From an uncultured Bacteroides sp. (GTDB taxonomy: Bacteria; Bacteroidota; Bacteroidia; Bacteroidales; Bacteroidaceae): a stretch of 64,000 nt of DNA. The position numbers and the translations under genes were made by a program. Positions 9,418 through 17,964 of this stretch are shown here, piece by piece (within the stretch, counting starts at the first letter, position 1; each line of letters starts with the position of its first letter). The stretch lies in the NCBI GenBank assembly GCA_900755095.1, contig CAAEFE010000098.1, positions 1 to 64,000 of the forward strand, in the 5' to 3' direction. The notes beneath the pieces are model-generated. The model did no database searches, was not told the origin of the DNA, and saw only the letters and a list, made by a program, of their open reading frames with translations.

Positions 9418-10521
9418 TTATTTAACCTGTGTGCCTTCGCGCACCAGTCCGGCGCCTTCTGATACAATTTCGTCACCGGCTTTCAGGCCGTCCAGCACTA
9501 CATATTCGCGTCCGTCGTTGATTCCGGCTACGGTGATCAGGGTGGAGACTGCTTTGCCATCCACTACCTTATATACAATCGTCTTGTCCTGCATCCGCAC
9601 GGTGGCTGTTTGGGGGATAGCGATGCAGTTCTTGTAGATGCTCGGCACTACTACCGTGCCCGATGCTCCGCTATGAAGCAGCCGTGATTCGTTGGGGAAC
9701 ACTACGCGTGCCACTACGGTCCCTGTCTGACGGTCGATCACTCCACTGATGGATTCGATGGTACCTTTCTTCTGATAGACTGAGTTGTCGTTCAGAATCA
9801 GTTCCACTTCCGGCATATTCTTTAACGCTTCGTCCATGTCGCCGTACTGTCGGGTAAGGGCGAGCAGTTGGTTTTCGGTCATCGAGAAATAGACGTACAT
9901 ATCCGAATTGTCACTGACCGTAGTGAGCGGATAAGGAATGTTGGCGCTTACCAATGCGCCTGCACGATAGGGCAATGCGCCTACAACTCCGTCACTGGGA
10001 CTTTTCACTTCGGTATAAGAGAGGTTGTTGCGTGCGCTTATTTCCTGAGCTTCAGCCTGTGCCAGTTGTGCCTTGGCGGTGAGATAAGAGTTTTCGGCAG
10101 TCTTCAGGCTAAATTCTGAAACGACTTTCTGTGCATACAGTTCCTTGTTGCTCTTGTAAGTCAGTTCGGCGGTGCTCGTAGCAGCGCGTGCCGCTTCCAC
10201 ATTGGCGGTGGCGGTTTTGAGCGCGGCCCTGTAAGGTACCTGGTCGATGATGAAAAGCAACTGTCCCCGGCGTACTTTCTGACCTTCGGTCACGCAGAGT
10301 TTCTCGATTGTTCCCGACACCTGCGGATAGATATCAATATCCTGTCGCCCGCGTATGGTCGCCGAATAGGAGGAAGAAAGTTCTTTGTCCGTTGGTTCTA
10401 TCTGCATGACTGCATAAGAAGATTTCACTCCTGCATCCGGTGCCTGCTTGCACGATGCCATCCACACTGTACAACCGACAATCCCTATCAGCCGTATCCA
10501 TTTTTTGTTCACTGTAATCAT
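9418..10521 (-). CDS. RND efflux periplasmic adaptor (AcrA/HlyD-like membrane fusion lipoprotein)
   Basis: Bridges the pump and the outer-membrane channel in the periplasm. The signal ends in the lipobox region VWMASCKQ, so it is probably lipid-anchored. The order of domains is normal: beta-barrel/lipoyl start (IDIYPQVSGTIEKLCVTEGQKVRRGQLLF), a helical hairpin of about 80 Ala/Glu/Lys-rich residues, the returning lipoyl half (VKSPSDGVVGALPYRAGALV), then barrel and membrane-proximal domains ending YVVLDGLKAGDEIVSEGAGLV. It is the first gene of the operon. A candidate -7 element, TACTTTTG on the minus strand, lies at 10555-10562. No convincing -33 partner was found. Confidence 0.95.
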   Translation of the reverse strand: MITVNKKWIRLIGIVGCTVWMASCKQAPDAGVKSSYAVMQIEPTDKELSSSYSATIRGRQDIDIYPQVSGTIEKLCVTEGQKVRRGQLLFIIDQVPYRAALKTATANVEAARAATSTAELTYKSNKELYAQKVVSEFSLKTAENSYLTAKAQLAQAEAQEISARNNLSYTEVKSPSDGVVGALPYRAGALVSANIPYPLTTVSDNSDMYVYFSMTENQLLALTRQYGDMDEALKNMPEVELILNDNSVYQKKGTIESISGVIDRQTGTVVARVVFPNESRLLHSGASGTVVVPSIYKNCIAIPQTATVRMQDKTIVYKVVDGKAVSTLITVAGINDGREYVVLDGLKAGDEIVSEGAGLVREGTQVK

Positions 10522-10744
10522 ACTTACTCTTTTTGTCTTTTATTAAAATCAGAACAAAAGTAGGAGAAAAGAACAAGTCAATGGTGACCGATTTTTCTCT
10601 ATGAATGTCCTGTTTTCGTTATTTGTGCTTTTTGTGGCTAACTATTTGCGTATAAACGATATATCAAACAATTATAAAGGAGTTTGGGACATTCTGTTTT
10701 CCCTATTATTTACCAACTTTGCAAAAAGTAAAAAAGGAGAGATT

Positions 10745-11656
10745 ATGGAAAAAGAGAACATTATGACAGTAGATATAGAAGACTTTAAGAAGAGTCAGCA
10801 TATCCTTGATTATATAGACGATGACTTTGCGATAGTCAACAGTCTGGACGGGATTCCGTATAGTAATGATACAGTCCGGCTGAACTGTTTCCTTATTGCT
10901 GTCTGTGCAGAAGGGTGTATCCAGCTGGATATCAACTACCGGACGTATCAGTTGCAGGCGGGCGACTTGCTGCTCGGTCTTCCCAATACACTGATCAGTC
11001 GTACGATGCTGAGTCCTAAATATAAGATAAGGCTGGCGGGATTCTCTACCCGTTTTCTGCAACGCATTATTAAAATGGAGAAGAAAACGTGGAATACCGC
11101 TGCTCATATCCACAACAATCCGGTGAAGTCTATCAGCGAAGGCGGGGATGATCCTGTTTTCAGGTTTTATCGGGATTTGATTGTGGCGAAGATCAATGAT
11201 GAACCTCATTATTATCACAGGGAAGTGATGCAGCATCTCTTCTCCGCCCTTTTTTGTGAGATGCTGGGACAGCTTCACAAGGAAATCGATGCTCCCGACA
11301 AGGGGGACAGTCCGAAAGAAGGCATCAAACAGGCGGATTATACCCTGCGGAAATTCGTGGAGCTATTATCGAAAGACAAGGGTATGCACCGTTCTGTGAG
11401 TTATTATGCGGATGCGCTCTGCTACACTCCGAAGCATTTTTCGAAAGTCATCAAGCAAGCGTGTGGCAGGACTCCGCTGGACTTGATCAATGAAACGACG
11501 ATAGAACATATCAAGTACCGGCTGAAACGTTCGGACAAGTCCGTCAAGGAAATAGCGGAAGAGTTCAACTTCCCCAACCAGTCCTTTTTCGGGAAGTACG
11601 TAAAGATGCATTTGGGGACTTCACCGGCTAATTACCGGAATCGCGAAGATGAGTGA
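10745..11656 (+). CDS. AraC-family transcriptional regulator, probable regulator of the efflux operon
   Basis: One-component DNA-binding regulator. The N-terminal part (to about residue 190) has a cupin-like AraC sensor shape, e.g. NCFLIAVCAEGCIQLDINYR and LQAGDLLLGLPNT. The C-terminal 100 residues carry the double helix-turn-helix: VSYYADALCYTPKHFSKVIK, then SVKEIAEEFNFPNQSFFGKY, ending in the usual GTSPANYR. I start it at the ATG at 10745 because AAAGGAG lies just upstream at about 10733-10739. The longer frame from 10601 would put this promoter-like, AT-rich stretch inside the protein. It diverges from the adaptor gene, which suggests control of the pump, perhaps by a small ligand. Its last 29 bp overlap the 3' end of the convergent glycosyltransferase gene. 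Confidence 0.88.
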   Translation: MEKENIMTVDIEDFKKSQHILDYIDDDFAIVNSLDGIPYSNDTVRLNCFLIAVCAEGCIQLDINYRTYQLQAGDLLLGLPNTLISRTMLSPKYKIRLAGFSTRFLQRIIKMEKKTWNTAAHIHNNPVKSISEGGDDPVFRFYRDLIVAKINDEPHYYHREVMQHLFSALFCEMLGQLHKEIDAPDKGDSPKEGIKQADYTLRKFVELLSKDKGMHRSVSYYADALCYTPKHFSKVIKQACGRTPLDLINETTIEHIKYRLKRSDKSVKEIAEEFNFPNQSFFGKYVKMHLGTSPANYRNREDE

Positions 11657-12854
11657 GACGAAGAATCTCTTGAAAAGCCTTCAGGTAGCGTTCGCTGACC
11701 GTCTCCATATTGATCTTTTCCCGGATCATCCGTTCCGATTCTTTTCCCATCTCCTTGCAGCGTTCGGGAGATTCGAACATCTCTCTGATTCTACCTGCCA
11801 GGCTATCGGCGTCTCCGTCCTTGAAGAAATAGCCGTTCTTGCCTTCCATGACCAGGTCGCGTTCCGTACTGTCGCATACGGCACAAAGGACGGGCATACC
11901 ATACGTCATGGCATCATTGATCGAAAGCCCTCCCATGCCGGCAAGCACATAGATACTCGATTCGTTCATATAGGCGCCCAGTGTCTTCGGGTCATAGACG
12001 GCTCCGATAAAGCGGATGCTGTCTGCCAGTTGCAGGTCGTTTGCCTGTTGTCTGAGGTTGTCCAGTTCCGGTCCGTCTCCTACGATCACCAGTTCCGCTT
12101 CCGGATAGTCGGTGGCTACCTTCCGGAAAGCCTCTATCAATAAATCTACCCGTTTCCATTTTACGAGCCGTCCGATGTGCAGCAGGCGACGGTCGCACGG
12201 GGGAAGGATGGAGGGGGAAGCCAGTACGGATTCTTTTTCTTTGAGAAGTGCTTCCGTATCGGTCGAGTTGTAGGTGACGTGTATCTGCTCCTTCTTTACT
12301 CCGTAAGAGGGGAGGATGTCGTAGGCGGCTGTCGAGTAGTTCAGCGTTCCGGCGGCTTGGGCGTAGCAGTATTTCCGTATCCTTGCCGTTATCCATTGGC
12401 GCAGATAGAAGCCGATACCCTTGCTGAGCAGGCGCATACCTTCGTCGTGCATCGGATTGGCTTTGAAATATTCCTTGATCTTTCCGTAGGGAGGAGTCTG
12501 GAAGGGGATTTCACGAATCACCAGCTTGGCGTTGCAGGACTTCATAGCCTTTCTCAGTGCGGGCTGAAAGAATACTTGCAGGAAGTAGGGCCATCCCACT
12601 ACCACTATATCCGGTTTTTCTTCCGCAATGATTTCGGGAAGGGCGGGGAAAGCGCTTTTTCCGTAGAACATCTTTTTCTCCGGTGTAGTCAGATGCTTGT
12701 AGGTTCCTCCTTCTACCATTTTCACCCCTTTGCCGATGGTCGTATTCCCTTTCTTCGGGCTGACAACGGTTATTTCTGCTCCTTTTGCCTGTAGCCTGTT
12801 GAGCATGGCATTCAGGTAGTGGGGGATTCCTCCGAATGTAAAAAGTACTTTCAT
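11628..12854 (-). CDS. GT4-type glycosyltransferase
   Basis: Cytoplasmic GT-B glycosyltransferase, last gene of the flippase/glycosyltransferase operon. The N-terminal domain starts KVLFTFGGIPHYLNAMLNRL. The C-terminal donor-binding domain has the family pattern LLHIGRLVKWKRVDLLIEAF, VIVGDGPELDNL, FIGAVYDPKTLGAYM, and the late SINDAMTYGMPVLC region. In that region the usual E-x7-E is weak (S/G-rich GMGGLSINDA), so the exact donor is open. Its start overlaps the stop of the preceding gene by 4 bp (ATGA type). The 3' end overlaps the convergent AraC gene. The likely job is one sugar-addition step of a surface glycan. Confidence 0.85.
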   Translation of the reverse strand: MKVLFTFGGIPHYLNAMLNRLQAKGAEITVVSPKKGNTTIGKGVKMVEGGTYKHLTTPEKKMFYGKSAFPALPEIIAEEKPDIVVVGWPYFLQVFFQPALRKAMKSCNAKLVIREIPFQTPPYGKIKEYFKANPMHDEGMRLLSKGIGFYLRQWITARIRKYCYAQAAGTLNYSTAAYDILPSYGVKKEQIHVTYNSTDTEALLKEKESVLASPSILPPCDRRLLHIGRLVKWKRVDLLIEAFRKVATDYPEAELVIVGDGPELDNLRQQANDLQLADSIRFIGAVYDPKTLGAYMNESSIYVLAGMGGLSINDAMTYGMPVLCAVCDSTERDLVMEGKNGYFFKDGDADSLAGRIREMFESPERCKEMGKESERMIREKINMETVSERYLKAFQEILRLTHLRDSGN

Positions 12855-13984
12855 TGTATATGCTTGCTGATTTGATTAAAACATGTGATTAGTTTCTCCA
12901 CTTCGTGTTCGTGGGCGTACCGGGCGAAGGCCTGAGTGTCCATCCTTGTTTCGGTACACAGCGAGCGGATAGCTGCGCTGCATTCTCCGGCGTTGTCTTC
13001 TCCGGTGGTTTGGCCTGTTCCGTACTGCTCTACCCTCCGGCCCATGCAGAGGCTGCGGCTGACTATGACCGGTTTGCGGAAGGCGGCAGCTTTGGTCAGC
13101 AGGTTGCTGCTGCCGGTGAACTGCTTGTATGCGGCAAAAATAAGGTCGCTCTCCGCTATCAGGGCATTGAAACAGCTTTCATCGGGAATTTTCTCCAATG
13201 AGAACAGACAGTTATTCCTTGACTCCCCAAACGCCCGCAGGTCGTTTTCCTGTTGTGCGGTGAGAGATGATTTCCCCGCAATGAGGAAGAAATATTCATC
13301 CTTTGGCAATAAAGGGATACTCTCTAACAGTAACTTTATCCCCTTGCGGAAATTGATGGAACCGAGCAGGGATATCACCTTCCTTCCTTTGGCTTTCTCC
13401 TTCAGTTTCTGCAGCAACGGGTAGTTTGTGGCAGGAGCCGAAAGATCGGCAAAGTCGGGAAACAGCAGAATGTGGTGTTGAAATGTTTCCAGGTCTTTCG
13501 CTGAATATTCGTTCAGTATGCCTACTCCTACGCAGTTTTTGCTTCGCAGGAAAGGGCGGGTGTCGGGCATCCCTCGGTGGTAAGGCGGCAGGGCGGACTG
13601 AACCAGCAGACCACTCCACTGATAGGGCAGCAAAAGATTGAACAGCCATAAGGGAGCCAATGTAGGCAGCATATCGTCGAGGCAGGCAAAGAAGACCAGA
13701 TCGGGATTCAGCCGTTGAAGACTCCGGCGCAGCCTGTACAGATTTCGTAGCCGAATCACTGCATTGCGCAGTACAACCAGCTTTTTCTGCAACGGTTTTC
13801 CGGCAGGAAGCGGAAGCAGCGGAAGTGCTGAGACAGGCTGAAAGGCAACGGCCTCCTGTATGCCTTTCCCGTCGGGAGCAATGAGCGACGTTTCGTGCCC
13901 CATGCCCGCCCATGTCTGAGCAAACTGTTTATAATACGTTTCCCGATGGCCTGATACTGAACAATCTATGACTGTAACTTTCAT
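12851..13984 (-). CDS. Glycosyltransferase, GT-B fold, divergent
   Basis: Protein of 377 residues with a GT-B layout but weaker motifs than its neighbours. The start KVTVIDCSVSGHRETYYKQF is the acceptor-side Rossmann strand with a GH pair. The C-terminal half has KVISLLGSINFRKGIKLLLE (the GT4-type GxxxxxKG step), YFFLIAGKSS and SDLIFAAYKQFTGSSNLLTKAAAFRKPVIVS-like donor-domain elements. The Ser-Ser-x-Leu-x-Lys-Ala-Ala stretch replaces the common E-x7-E. It overlaps both neighbours by 4 bp, so translation is probably coupled in one operon. The sugar specificity is not visible. Confidence 0.72.
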   Translation of the reverse strand: MKVTVIDCSVSGHRETYYKQFAQTWAGMGHETSLIAPDGKGIQEAVAFQPVSALPLLPLPAGKPLQKKLVVLRNAVIRLRNLYRLRRSLQRLNPDLVFFACLDDMLPTLAPLWLFNLLLPYQWSGLLVQSALPPYHRGMPDTRPFLRSKNCVGVGILNEYSAKDLETFQHHILLFPDFADLSAPATNYPLLQKLKEKAKGRKVISLLGSINFRKGIKLLLESIPLLPKDEYFFLIAGKSSLTAQQENDLRAFGESRNNCLFSLEKIPDESCFNALIAESDLIFAAYKQFTGSSNLLTKAAAFRKPVIVSRSLCMGRRVEQYGTGQTTGEDNAGECSAAIRSLCTETRMDTQAFARYAHEHEVEKLITCFNQISKHIQ

Positions 13985-15180
13985 GATTCCGATGCTTTTG
14001 GGGGCTTGGACATTTCTAATGCTTCTGAATAAACTTGCCGTAACTTCTGCCCCGCCAACTGAAAGTCGAAGCGACTGACGATAGACTGGCGGATTTTCTC
14101 TTTGTCGAACGACTCGTAGGTATCGTACAATGTTTTCATCTTAGCGGCGAGCGCATCCACATTTCCCGGTCGGATGAGGAAACCGCTTTCGGGAGTGATG
14201 ATGTCCTCCGGTCCTCCGCATATGGTGCCGATGGCGGGCAAGCCTGTTGCCATTGCTTCGATGAATACGATGCCGAATGTCTCCGCAAAGGAGGCCAGTA
14301 CAAAAGCATCGCAAGTACCCAGCAACCCGGACAATTCTTTCCGTGACAGGCGGCCGGTCAGTTTTACCTGTTCTTGCAGGTGGAGAGACTGAATTAACTC
14401 TTTGAGTGACTGCATTTCTTCCCCGTCTCCGGCAATGATCAAAGAGACGTGCGGCATATCCTTGAATGCCCAGTGAAAAGCAGTCAGCAAATCCCAGAAT
14501 CCTTTGCGCTTATTCAGGTTTCCGATGCTGATGAAAGTAAAATGTTTCTCTTTCTCTGTCCGGTGAGGACTGAATGCAAAGGTGTTCGTATCTACAAAGT
14601 TCGGTATGACGGTCACTTTATCCGGGTCGCTGACGTATGCGCACAGGCTCCGTTTTAGTTTCGTACCGACACAGATAATCTTGCGTGCCTCGCTGTATGC
14701 CTTCTTTAGTATCACTGCCTGCGACGGTGTCGTCTGATTGCCATTGATGGAAGAGGCGTGCTCTGTGATGACATAGGGAATCTTATACCATTTATAAACC
14801 AGTCGGGCGGCATACCCTGCCCATGTACCGAAGTGCGCATGAATCAGGTCGGGGCGACCGTAAGTGCGGATATACTTCCGTACTAACAAGACGGTCAGCA
14901 GAGACCAGATGATTCCTCCCGCGCGGGTGCTTAGTTTCGGGTTCCATGCGTGCAGGCGCATGGTGACGAAACTGCCGTTATCTTCTGCCGATATCTGAAA
15001 ATGACTCTCTTTGCGGAACCGTTTCCATGTGAAGTTCTTCAGAGGTCTTTGCTCCGTGAAGGCAAGTCCTACCTTGCAGCCTGATTTAGCCAGTTGCATA
15101 GCCTGCTCGAAGAACATATATCCCCGGTGCGGGGAGGAGTCCTTCTCAGGATAGTACATTGGAAGTATCAGTATATGCAT
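13981..15180 (-). CDS. GT4-type glycosyltransferase
   Basis: Classic retaining GT-B enzyme of 399 residues acting on a lipid-linked glycan at the inner face of the membrane (role inferred from context). The N-terminal domain begins MHILILPMYYPEKDSSPHRG with the acceptor segment LIHAHFGTWAGYAARL and ITEHASS. The C-terminal domain has FISIGNLNKRKGFWDLLTAF, LIIAGDGEEMQSLKEL, VKLTGRLSRKELSGLL, and the catalytic-site motif SFAETFGIVFIEAMATGLP with both conserved Glu residues. Its stop codon overlaps the following gene by 4 bp, and its start lies inside the end of the preceding gene. Confidence 0.9.
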   Translation of the reverse strand: MHILILPMYYPEKDSSPHRGYMFFEQAMQLAKSGCKVGLAFTEQRPLKNFTWKRFRKESHFQISAEDNGSFVTMRLHAWNPKLSTRAGGIIWSLLTVLLVRKYIRTYGRPDLIHAHFGTWAGYAARLVYKWYKIPYVITEHASSINGNQTTPSQAVILKKAYSEARKIICVGTKLKRSLCAYVSDPDKVTVIPNFVDTNTFAFSPHRTEKEKHFTFISIGNLNKRKGFWDLLTAFHWAFKDMPHVSLIIAGDGEEMQSLKELIQSLHLQEQVKLTGRLSRKELSGLLGTCDAFVLASFAETFGIVFIEAMATGLPAIGTICGGPEDIITPESGFLIRPGNVDALAAKMKTLYDTYESFDKEKIRQSIVSRFDFQLAGQKLRQVYSEALEMSKPPKASES

Positions 15181-16271
15181 TTGTCTTTTATTTTTAGAGA
15201 AAGAATGGTGATGAAATCGCGGATGCGTTTGCCGAAAGTAACGGTCGGCACACCGGTGTAGGCGGAGGCTTTCTTGCGGAAGGCCTCTTCATCGTCGAAA
15301 GTGGGATGGTTCACAAAGTGTTTGTACAGCAGATACAATCCTCTTTTCTTCTCGTAAGGAAGATGCCATACCGCCAGTTGCTCGTCTCCTTTTTCTACCG
15401 TATTGTATTTGGGGTAGGTCCAGAGGCGTTTGACGTATTGATTGGCGATATTGTTGTGGATGTTGAGCCTCGTTGCCACTACGCTCAGGAAGTGGGCTTC
15501 TTCGTTCAGTTTGGGCTGATTGGCGGCAAAACGTTCCAGATTATAATTCCATAAAGCAGGATACGCTTCATTGATGCGTGCCACTACATCACCACGCAGC
15601 GAGATAAATTCTCCTCCGTAATAATGGACAAGCTCTGTTCTTGTGACTCCGTTTTTCGTATCTTGCTGCTCTGCTTCTTCCTTTTCCGCTTCTGCTTTTT
15701 TCGTTGCCTCCTTCTCTTTTTCTCTCTTCTCTTTTTCTACGTAACAGTCATTATAGATATCTGTCATTTCCTTTAGTGTGATTCCGTTCACGCTGAGGTC
15801 CGGTCGGTCGGATGCATCGTACAGGGCGGAGCCGTATTTCCGTGTATCGCTGAACAGTTGCTCCAACGGACGCATACAGAGACAGTCCGCATCGCAGATG
15901 AGCAACGTATCGTCCGCCTGCATCCTTTTCTCCATATAGCGCAGGATATCATACAGGTAGAATTGATTTCTCCATGCCCCGTACCATCCTTTGGGAGGGA
16001 TGCAGAGATAAGGCAGGGTAACAGTCTCAATCCGTAACTCCTTGAATAACCGTTCCAGATAATCGGGAAACTGATCCAGATTGCTGAAGAAAAGCAACTT
16101 ATCATTGGGATGATAATGCCTGAAAGTGGTAAAGAACGGCACTTGTATCTGCATATAAATGGAATGGACGAGGGCGGAATCTCCCCGTTTGCCTGCCTGC
16201 GGATAGAAACTGGCATCTTCTTTGGATTCCTTGTAGAACCAGGTCGCTATGTAATTGGTAGGTGTCGTCAT
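15168..16271 (-). CDS. Putative nucleotide-sugar-type glycosyltransferase with a charged insert
   Basis: The 367-residue protein has no signal peptide. The segment ADDTLLICDADCLCMRPLEQLF has the DxDC form of a metal-binding DXD motif in GT-A enzymes. WYGAWRNQFYLYDILRYM before it, and the later EFISLRGDVVARINEAYPALWNYN, resemble stealth- or GT8/GT32-like sugar transferases. Residues about 173-207 form a low-complexity run of Lys, Glu and Ala that looks like an added charged helix between otherwise conserved blocks. Gene overlaps (13 bp with the next gene, 4 bp with the flippase gene) place it in the operon. The fold assignment is inference. A specific family name is not justified. Confidence 0.6.
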   Translation of the reverse strand: MTTPTNYIATWFYKESKEDASFYPQAGKRGDSALVHSIYMQIQVPFFTTFRHYHPNDKLLFFSNLDQFPDYLERLFKELRIETVTLPYLCIPPKGWYGAWRNQFYLYDILRYMEKRMQADDTLLICDADCLCMRPLEQLFSDTRKYGSALYDASDRPDLSVNGITLKEMTDIYNDCYVEKEKREKEKEATKKAEAEKEEAEQQDTKNGVTRTELVHYYGGEFISLRGDVVARINEAYPALWNYNLERFAANQPKLNEEAHFLSVVATRLNIHNNIANQYVKRLWTYPKYNTVEKGDEQLAVWHLPYEKKRGLYLLYKHFVNHPTFDDEEAFRKKASAYTGVPTVTFGKRIRDFITILSLKIKDKCIY

Positions 16272-17716
16272 GATATCTTTTTCTTTTTAATGAACTGAAT
16301 ACACTCCTTGAAAATGACTGATTGCATTTTCCACAAAACAAGTGCATATAGAGAAGCCACGAAAACTACTTTGATGGCAAGTGACAGATACAGGTTAGTG
16401 ATGCCCGACGTTATGTAATGGGCTGCGATTGTCAGCGAAGCTGCCAGTAGAAAATAAGGAGCGATATCTTTCAGTATGCTGAACAGCGTCAGCGGAATCT
16501 CCCTCCGGGCAAAGCAGTACCAGACAAACAGCCAAAGTATATTGATAGCGACAAACAGATAAATCATGGTGGTGATGCCGTATGGATAACTGATACAGGC
16601 AGTGATCAGCTGCAACACGCTCAGTGCGATACTGTTGAACATAAAGATGGAAGACCGTCCGCGGCTGACCAGCAATAAAGAGAACAGATTGTTGATCGGA
16701 ATAAAGGCTCCCCATATACAAAGTAATTGCATGATCCGTGCGGAAGCGAGCCACTTGTCCGTGATGGCAATCAGAATAAACTCTCTGGAAATGAGGCTGA
16801 GCCCGAACATGGCAGGGAAAGAAATAAAAGCCGTGAAACGCAGCATTTTATGAAACACGGCCGCCTGACGCTGCGGGTCATTAGCTACACTTGCCAGTAC
16901 GGGCTGGGTGACTCCGTTGATCATTCCGGTGATGAGGGCGTGTCCCTTATTGTTCCAGTTGTTGGCCTGGCTGAAGTCTCCGACTTCCTGTTTAGTGTAG
17001 AATTTACCCAGCAGGACGGAGAACAGGTTTTGGTTGATAATAATAAAGACTTGCGTAATCAGCATTTTACTGCTGAATCCGAACATCTCCCTGATGGGAG
17101 AGAAGTCAATGCGGAAACTGGGTTTCCAGTGGGCAAAGTACCAGTTGAGTGCCGTGCCTATGACGACAAAGGTCATTGTCTGTATAGCCAGACCCCAATA
17201 GGCAAATCCGTTTGCGGCAAGAATAATCCCCACAATACCGGATAGAAACAGGCTTGAAAGAGAAATGATGGTATTCTCCTTCACTTTGAGATTACGGAAG
17301 AGAAGAGCTCGCGGAGCTATCCCGAAACTGGCTATAAAGAAACTGAGGAAAGAGAAACGGGCGAGCGACGTTAACTCCGGAGTATCGTAAAATTTAGCAA
17401 TCAGCGGAGCTGAAGAATAGAGCAAAATATAAAGAACAGCACTAAAAGAGATACTGAACCAGAATACAGCGTTATAGTCTTTATCGCTGACTTTCTCGCG
17501 ATTGGCGAGTGCTGCGACAAATCCGCTTTCCTGCAGGGCGGAAGCAATGGCCGGAAAGATAGCCAGCATACCGATCATACCGTAATCGGCAGGGTCCAGT
17601 AATCTTCCTAACACTACTCCGAAAAGAAGTCCTAACAGCTGTTGTACACTGCTGCTGAGGCCTCCCCAAAATAGCCCTTTTGCTGTTTTTTGTTTCAGTG
17701 ACTGTTCTTCACTCAT
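16268..17716 (-). CDS. Lipopolysaccharide/O-unit flippase of the MOP superfamily (Wzx/WzxC-like)
   Basis: Polytopic inner-membrane protein of 482 residues, with roughly a dozen to fourteen hydrophobic helices and no signal peptide. It starts KQKTAKGLFWGGLSSSVQQL and has GVVLGRLLDPADYGMIGMLAI, the canonical opening of colanic-acid-exporter-like flippases, followed by ALQESGFVAALANREKVSDKDYNAVFW. Proteins of this type flip lipid-linked oligosaccharide repeats to the periplasm. As first gene of the five-gene operon it pairs with the four downstream transferases. This set could build and export a surface polysaccharide unit, though no polymerase is visible within the operon. Confidence 0.88.
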   Translation of the reverse strand: MSEEQSLKQKTAKGLFWGGLSSSVQQLLGLLFGVVLGRLLDPADYGMIGMLAIFPAIASALQESGFVAALANREKVSDKDYNAVFWFSISFSAVLYILLYSSAPLIAKFYDTPELTSLARFSFLSFFIASFGIAPRALLFRNLKVKENTIISLSSLFLSGIVGIILAANGFAYWGLAIQTMTFVVIGTALNWYFAHWKPSFRIDFSPIREMFGFSSKMLITQVFIIINQNLFSVLLGKFYTKQEVGDFSQANNWNNKGHALITGMINGVTQPVLASVANDPQRQAAVFHKMLRFTAFISFPAMFGLSLISREFILIAITDKWLASARIMQLLCIWGAFIPINNLFSLLLVSRGRSSIFMFNSIALSVLQLITACISYPYGITTMIYLFVAINILWLFVWYCFARREIPLTLFSILKDIAPYFLLAASLTIAAHYITSGITNLYLSLAIKVVFVASLYALVLWKMQSVIFKECIQFIKKKKIS

Positions 17717-17741
17717 ATTATTATAATCGGTGAAGGAGAGT

Positions 17742-17918
17742 GTGTCAAAAGTCAGTAGTAACTAAATTCCCCTCCTTCAGGAAGGAGGGGTGGCTGAAAG
17801 CCGGGGTGGTAGGTGTACTGCACAAGTGAATATCATCAGTTGATGTATTCACCTACCACCTCCCCCTGCGGGTACTCCTCCTTCCCGAAGGAGGAGAGTT
17901 TAGTTACTATTTTGACAC
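17742..17918. repeat. 177-bp palindromic MITE-like/REP-like intergenic element
   Basis: The ends GTGTCAAAA (17742-17750) and TTTTGACAC (17910-17918) are inverted. Inside them AGTAACTAAA and its complement are also inverted, then Gly/Pro-codon-like C-rich and G-rich blocks: a self-complementary CCCCTCCTTC/GGAAGGAGGGG at about 17770-17790, GGTGGTAGGTG opposite CACCTACCACC, and a near-palindromic centre at 17826-17850. The element fills the gap between the flippase gene and metG. A family of similar CCCCTCCTT-rich intergenic repeats is known to me from Bacteroides genomes. Transposition is not shown. Confidence 0.75.
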
Positions 17919-17964
17919 CCCATCCTTCCATTCCTCATTTGTTGATGGCTTATTAGCTTATTGC

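Noticed and set aside
10601..10744. Longer N-terminus of the AraC-type regulator
   Set aside because: The extension is AT-rich and hydrophobic without family match. A good ribosome-binding site precedes the ATG at 10745.
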